From Chloroflexota bacterium (GTDB taxonomy: Bacteria; Chloroflexota; Limnocylindria; Limnocylindrales; CSP1-4): DNA of 10,006 bases. The notes under the pieces were generated by a model. The model worked only from the letters and a program-made list of their open reading frames with translations. It was not told where the DNA came from and did no database searches. Positions 6,467 to 10,006 of the stretch are shown here, one piece after another. Every line of letters begins with the position of its first letter. The stretch's first letter is position 1. The position numbers were made by a program, and so were the translations under genes. The stretch is from positions 1-10,006 of the forward strand of contig JAJYGO010000020.1 in NCBI GenBank assembly GCA_021785115.1. Reading direction: 5' to 3'.

Positions 6467-7132
6467 TCACGCGCGGAGGTAGCCCGTCAGGTCCTTCGCA
6501 CGTGGGTCGACGCGGGGCTCGAACGGCAGGCTCGGTGACCGGACATCCTCGTCGTTCACCAGCCGGATCGAGTCCGCCATCGCGCGGTTCACGATGAGCG
6601 TCCCCGCCCGTGCCCGGTGCTCGGCGCCCGCGAGCGTGTACGAGATCCATGCGTCGGTGAGCGGCACCATCGGGGGCCGGTGGCGCAGCCCCACGAGCGG
6701 ATCGGAGGCCGGCGGTCCGTGCAGGTAGCCGCGCACCCGGTACGGCCCGGTCTCGATGATGACGGGATAGAGGCGAGTGTTCCGCCTCCGCGCAGGGTTC
6801 CCGCGCGGGCCGCTCGCCCGGACGACGAGCAGCTCGTCGCGCGCGACCACGAGCGCGCGTGACGCGGACGCCCGGGCGTCGGCGAGCGCGACGGCGAGGA
6901 CGTCGGCGAGCACGAGCCCGTCCTGCTCGTTCAGGGCGTCCGTGAGGCGCTCGGCGTCGAGCCTGATGAAGCCGAACAGCAGGCAATCCTCCGCGTAGGC
7001 CGCGAAGTCGACCTCGGCAACCCTCGCCGGCTCTGCCTCTTCCTCGTGTGCGGGCGGCGGCGCGGGCTGCGATGTGCGAAGCCGGCCGATCAGATCGCCG
7101 AACAGCGTGCGGCGCGGCGACGGTCCAGGCAA
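6467..7132 (-). CDS. Conserved-looking protein of unknown function, 221 residues, TTG start
   Basis: I do not recognise the family. The first 40 residues are Pro/Glu-rich and look disordered. The core (about 42-190) is predicted soluble alpha/beta, with a helix-rich first part (FIRLDAERLTDALNEQDGL, 55-73) and then beta-rich motifs: GPRGNPARRRNTR (108-120), ETGPYRVRGYLHGPP (127-141), MVPLTDAWISY (155-165) and LIVNRAM (179-185). There are no transmembrane segments, signal peptide or obvious catalytic residues. The start is TTG 7132, because no ATG or GTG precedes the core in frame. It lies one base after the TGA of the GGDEF/HD-GYP gene, so translation is probably coupled. This position suggests a role linked to cyclic-di-GMP signalling, but that is guilt by association only. 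Confidence 0.75.
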   Translation of the reverse strand: MPGPSPRRTLFGDLIGRLRTSQPAPPPAHEEEAEPARVAEVDFAAYAEDCLLFGFIRLDAERLTDALNEQDGLVLADVLAVALADARASASRALVVARDELLVVRASGPRGNPARRRNTRLYPVIIETGPYRVRGYLHGPPASDPLVGLRHRPPMVPLTDAWISYTLAGAEHRARAGTLIVNRAMADSIRLVNDEDVRSPSLPFEPRVDPRAKDLTGYLRA

Positions 7133-7133
7133 C

Positions 7134-8666
7134 TCAACGAGCCGCTGCTGCTCGCGGCAGCTGCGTCACCGGCGCGGGTGCCGACGCGGGCGGTTGGATC
7201 AGGAGCGCCGCGTCGGCCACCGGCGGACGCTCGGCGTACAGGTCGCAGAACAGGTCGACGAGTTGGGGGTCGAACTGCACCTGCGCGTACTGGCGGAGCT
7301 CGTCGACCGCCGCCGCGTGCCCGATCGCCCGTCGGTACGGTCGATCGCGCACCATCGCGTCGTAGGCATCCGCGATCGCGACGATGCGGGCACCGAGCGG
7401 GATGTCCGAGCCGCGCAGGCCATAGGGGTATCCGTGCCCGGCGAACTGCTCGTGGTGGTGCAGGATGATCGCGCCGGCGTCGCCGAGCGTCGTGACGCGC
7501 TCGATGATGGCCTGGCCGATCCGGGGGTGCTGGACGACCTTCTGCCACTCCTCGGCCGAGAGCGGCCCCGGCTTCTCGAGGATCTGCTCCGGAACCGCGA
7601 GCTTGCCCACGTCGTGCAGCAGGGCGGCGACCCGGATGCGCTCGACCTCGGGATCCGGCAGGCCGAGCTCGGTGGCCATGCGGACGGCGATCGCGGCGAT
7701 CAGCGACGACGGCTGGCCGCGGTAGTGGGGGAGCGGTGCGAGCACCGCGGCGAGCGCGGCCTCGGCGGCCCGCCGGGCCTGGTCGCCGACGTCGGCGGCC
7801 CGCTGCCGCGCCTCCAGCGAGATGGGGGCGCGCGGAATCCGCGCGGTGTCGTCGTCCTCCTCCGCGAACACGTAGGTCTGGTTCCGGCCGAGCGACTTCG
7901 CCGCGTACATCGCGGCGTCCGCGTCGCGCAGGAGCTGGTCGACGCGGAGGTGCGGGCCCTGGCCCCCGGCGATCCCGATGGAGACGGAGACGCCCAGCTC
8001 CGTGCCGTCCGAGGCGACGAACCGCTGCTTCATCACGAGCTGGCGCAGCTTCTCCGCGACCGCGGTCGCGTCCTCGACGGTCGTCTCGGAAAGCACCGCG
8101 ACGAACTCCTCGCCGCCGTACCGGCCGACGAAGTCGGTCGCCCGCGTCTGCTCGCGGAAGACGTCCGCGACGCCGCGCAGCACGATGTCCCCGACCTCGT
8201 GGCCGTACGTGTCGTTGACCGCCTTGAAGTGGTCGAGGTCGATGAACGCGACGGAGAGCGGCCGGCTGTAGCGCGCGACCCGCTCGACCTCGGCGAAGAG
8301 GTGTGCGAGCAGCGTCGGGCGGTTGGCCACGCGCGTCAGCCGGTCGGTGGTGGCATCGGCCTGCGCCGACCGCAGAGTCTCCGCGACCCGCGCGAGCTGG
8401 CGGCCGACGGGTGCGAGCGGGCCGAACTCGGCGGGCTCGGGCAGGTCGGTCGCGCTGTCGTCACCAAGCGCCGCCATCACGCGCTCGAGCGTCCGCGCGT
8501 GCGACCGGAGGACCGCGTCCGCCGCCGCCACGCCGGCCAGCGACCCGACGCACGACCCGGCGAGTGCCACGGCGAGGACAGTCGCACCGTCGGCCTGGGC
8601 GGCGAGCGCCGCCACTCCCGCCACGACGGCAGGCACCAGCGCCAGAGCCTCGCGCGATGTGGGCAT
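7134..8666 (-). CDS. Membrane-anchored GGDEF plus HD-GYP cyclic-di-GMP enzyme
   Basis: A 510-residue protein joining a diguanylate cyclase and a cyclic-di-GMP phosphodiesterase domain. Two N-terminal membrane helices (about 8-25 and 28-52) lead through a helical linker to a GGDEF domain (about 104-268). This has DRLTRVANR (108-116), the metal/substrate stretch FIDLDHFKAVND (141-152), the active site GGEEF (184-188) and a product-inhibition RxxD I-site, RATD (175-178), at the standard spacing. An HD-GYP domain (about 310-480) follows, with HDVGK (351-355), H380, HHE (404-406), GYP (412-414) and the ADAYDA loop with D433, so the expected metal ligands are present. The Asp of the usual DGxGYP is Ala409. 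The last 30 residues are Pro/Ala-rich. The start at 8666 has no ribosome binding site but follows a -10-like hexamer by 6 nt. Net activity in the cell cannot be told from sequence. Confidence 0.93.
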   Translation of the reverse strand: MPTSREALALVPAVVAGVAALAAQADGATVLAVALAGSCVGSLAGVAAADAVLRSHARTLERVMAALGDDSATDLPEPAEFGPLAPVGRQLARVAETLRSAQADATTDRLTRVANRPTLLAHLFAEVERVARYSRPLSVAFIDLDHFKAVNDTYGHEVGDIVLRGVADVFREQTRATDFVGRYGGEEFVAVLSETTVEDATAVAEKLRQLVMKQRFVASDGTELGVSVSIGIAGGQGPHLRVDQLLRDADAAMYAAKSLGRNQTYVFAEEDDDTARIPRAPISLEARQRAADVGDQARRAAEAALAAVLAPLPHYRGQPSSLIAAIAVRMATELGLPDPEVERIRVAALLHDVGKLAVPEQILEKPGPLSAEEWQKVVQHPRIGQAIIERVTTLGDAGAIILHHHEQFAGHGYPYGLRGSDIPLGARIVAIADAYDAMVRDRPYRRAIGHAAAVDELRQYAQVQFDPQLVDLFCDLYAERPPVADAALLIQPPASAPAPVTQLPRAAAAR

Positions 8667-8672
8667 GCGTGG

Positions 8673-8678
8673 ACGCTA
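8673..8678 (-). promoter_or_regulatory. Candidate leaderless -10 element of the GGDEF/HD-GYP gene
   Basis: Minus-strand TAGCGT ends 6 nt before ATG 8666, the same hexamer and spacing seen before GTPase 1. TGGTCA (8694-8699) is a possible weak -35, but the 15-nt spacer is short. It implies that the gene can be transcribed separately from the upstream histidine kinase gene, 114 nt away. Confidence 0.4.
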
Positions 8679-8780
8679 GTGTTGCGCGCGGCTTGACCAC
8701 AGCGTCGGGAAGTACTGGGGAAGGGGGGCCGATGGTGCCACCGGAGGCGCCCGATCCGGGCGGCGAGCCGCCTCCGCTCG

Positions 8781-9959
8781 TCAGCCCCGCGTGACGGTCT
8801 CGCGCGTCTCGCCGAGAGCCGGCAGGGAGAACCCGAACTCGGAGCCACCGGAGGGCCTCGAGGCCGCCCAGATCGTCCCGCCCTGCAGGTCGACGAGGCG
8901 CTTGCACACGGCGAGCCCGAGGCCGAGTCCGCCCGACCGTGCCTCGGCCCGATGGGAGCGGTAGAACGGCTCGAAGACGCGCGCCGCCTCCGGGTCCTGG
9001 AGACCGATGCCTTCGTCGAGCACGCGGACGGCGACCGATGCCCCGTCGCGATCGAGCAGGACGCGGATCTCGCCGTCTGATGGCGAGTACTTCTCCGCGT
9101 TCCCGAGCAGGTTGCCGACGATCTGCGTGATCCATGGCTCATGGCCGTCCACGAGCGCCTGCTCGTTCCGCGACTCGAAGCTCACCCGGCGGTGCGGGTG
9201 CACCTCCCGGTGCCTCTCCACCGCACGGGCCACCACCCGTGTCAGCGTCAGCGGCTCGAGCGAGAAATCCTCGCTGCGGTCCGTCCGGGCGAGCACGAGC
9301 ATGCTCTCGAGCAGCGACATCAGGTGCTCCGCGCTCTCGCGGATCTCGAGCGCCGTGTCGCGCATGAACTCGGGCCGCGCGTCCGGGCGCGCCATCAGGC
9401 TGGCCATGCCGACGATCACGGTGAGCGGCGTCCGGAGCTCGTGCGAGACGAGTCCGAGGAAGTCCTCCTTCACGGCGAGCGCCGCCCGCAGCCGCTCCTC
9501 GCTCTCGCGCAGCGTCCGCTCGGCCTCGACGCGGTCCGTGATGTCTTCGACGGTCTTCGCGATGAGCGTTCGGTTCGTGCCGGTGACGATCCTGGCTGCC
9601 GTCACGTGCACCGAGATCACCGACCCGTCGCGCCTGACGTAGCGCTTCTCGACGTCGTACCCGACCGAGGGATCGCGCAGGAACGCCGCCCAGCGCTCCT
9701 GGTCGGCCGGCTGGTCGTCCGGGTGGTCGAGCTGACCCACGCGCATGCCGAGCAGCGCGCTGCGCTCGTAGCCGGTCAGCGTGCAGAAACGATCGTTGAC
9801 CTCGACGAAGCGACCGTCCGGGCTGATCTGGACGCCGCCGACGGCGAGGCTGCGGAAGAACCCGCGGAACGCGGCGTCCGCCTCGGGCCGGTCCACCGGC
9901 GCCTCCGCCTCGTGCCCGACCGCCTGCCCGGGACCCGAATCCCGCCGGCTCACGTGCAT
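8781..9959 (-). CDS. Soluble PAS-domain sensor histidine kinase
   Basis: A 392-residue cytoplasmic sensor kinase without membrane segments. An Asp/Glu-rich N-terminal tail (1-28) precedes a PAS/PAC sensor domain (about 30-143: ISPDGRFVEVNDRFCTLTGY at 45-64 and a PAC end, VEDITDRVEAERTL, at 137-150). A coiled-coil linker leads to the HisKA dimerisation domain with the phospho-accepting H173 in SHELRTPL (172-179). The HATPase domain has the N-box NLLGNAEKYS (283-292), G1 DEGIGL (315-320), the F-box FEPFYR (329-334) and G2 GGLGLGLA (343-350). All catalytic boxes look intact. No response regulator lies downstream, so the partner is elsewhere or just upstream, outside the window. ATG 9959 is used, but the frame stays open to the window edge and a GGAG lies 14 nt upstream, so an earlier start is possible. 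Proximity to the cyclic-di-GMP enzyme suggests a shared sensory output. Confidence 0.93.
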   Translation of the reverse strand: MHVSRRDSGPGQAVGHEAEAPVDRPEADAAFRGFFRSLAVGGVQISPDGRFVEVNDRFCTLTGYERSALLGMRVGQLDHPDDQPADQERWAAFLRDPSVGYDVEKRYVRRDGSVISVHVTAARIVTGTNRTLIAKTVEDITDRVEAERTLRESEERLRAALAVKEDFLGLVSHELRTPLTVIVGMASLMARPDARPEFMRDTALEIRESAEHLMSLLESMLVLARTDRSEDFSLEPLTLTRVVARAVERHREVHPHRRVSFESRNEQALVDGHEPWITQIVGNLLGNAEKYSPSDGEIRVLLDRDGASVAVRVLDEGIGLQDPEAARVFEPFYRSHRAEARSGGLGLGLAVCKRLVDLQGGTIWAASRPSGGSEFGFSLPALGETRETVTRG

Positions 9960-10006
9960 CCCCGAGCGGGCTCCGGGGACACCCAGCCCGGCCCGCGATC
10001 CCTGGA

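Noticed and set aside
8707..8728. G-rich run (GGG, GGGG, GGGGGG) as a G-quadruplex
   Set aside because: Only three separated G-runs are present, so a standard three-tetrad quadruplex would need the last run to split with no loop. A two-tetrad form is possible but unremarkable.
8734..8751. Hairpin GGTGCC-N6-GGCGCC (and a smaller GGCGG-N4-CCGCC at 8759-8772) just after the histidine kinase stop, as a terminator
   Set aside because: The stems are only 5-6 bp with a wobble pair in the larger one, and no U-tract follows on the minus strand. In DNA this GC-rich such hairpins arise often by chance.
8781..9959. Histidine kinase and GGDEF/HD-GYP gene as a standard two-component operon
   Set aside because: The GGDEF/HD-GYP protein has no receiver domain, the genes are 114 nt apart and the second has its own promoter-like element. 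A functional link is plausible but not shown.

Overview
The window is very GC-rich, gene-dense bacterial chromosome with no mobile element, CRISPR array, tRNA or rRNA visible. The base composition, the leaderless-looking promoters and the paired membrane GTPases (a pair I know from Actinomycetota) suggest an actinomycete or a high-GC Chloroflexota-like soil or freshwater bacterium. The sequence alone does not let me choose between them.

Positions 1-2451 (minus strand) hold a nitrogen-metabolism pair. A glutamine-synthetase-fold ligase (1090-2451) lies upstream of an APC-family amino acid/amine permease that runs off the left edge (1-861). The ligase lacks the residues that form the ammonium site of true glutamine synthetase, so it probably gamma-glutamylates an amine that the permease may import. 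Positions 2452-2642 are a divergent promoter region with three tandem 8-bp repeats.

Positions 2643-6457 (plus strand) hold two different membrane-associated GTPases in tandem (603 and 550 residues). They correspond to a paired dynamin-like/YfjP-family GTPase system whose function is unknown. A possible 19-codon micro-ORF links them. A 58-residue basic protein follows with its own leaderless-type promoter.

Positions 6467-9959 (minus strand) hold a signalling block. In transcription order it has a soluble PAS histidine kinase (9959 to 8781), a membrane-anchored GGDEF plus HD-GYP protein able in principle both to make and to break cyclic-di-GMP (8666 to 7134), and a 221-residue protein of unknown function starting one base after the HD-GYP stop (7132 to 6467). 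No partner response regulator is in the window. The plus- and minus-strand blocks converge with only 9 bp between stop codons at 6457/6467.

The most interesting points are the asymmetric GTPase pair, the identical TAGCGT hexamer exactly 6 nt before the start codons of two unrelated genes, and the non-ammonium active site of the glutamine-synthetase-like ligase. No wholly new system is evident. The GTPase pair and the 221- and 58-residue proteins are the least understood parts.
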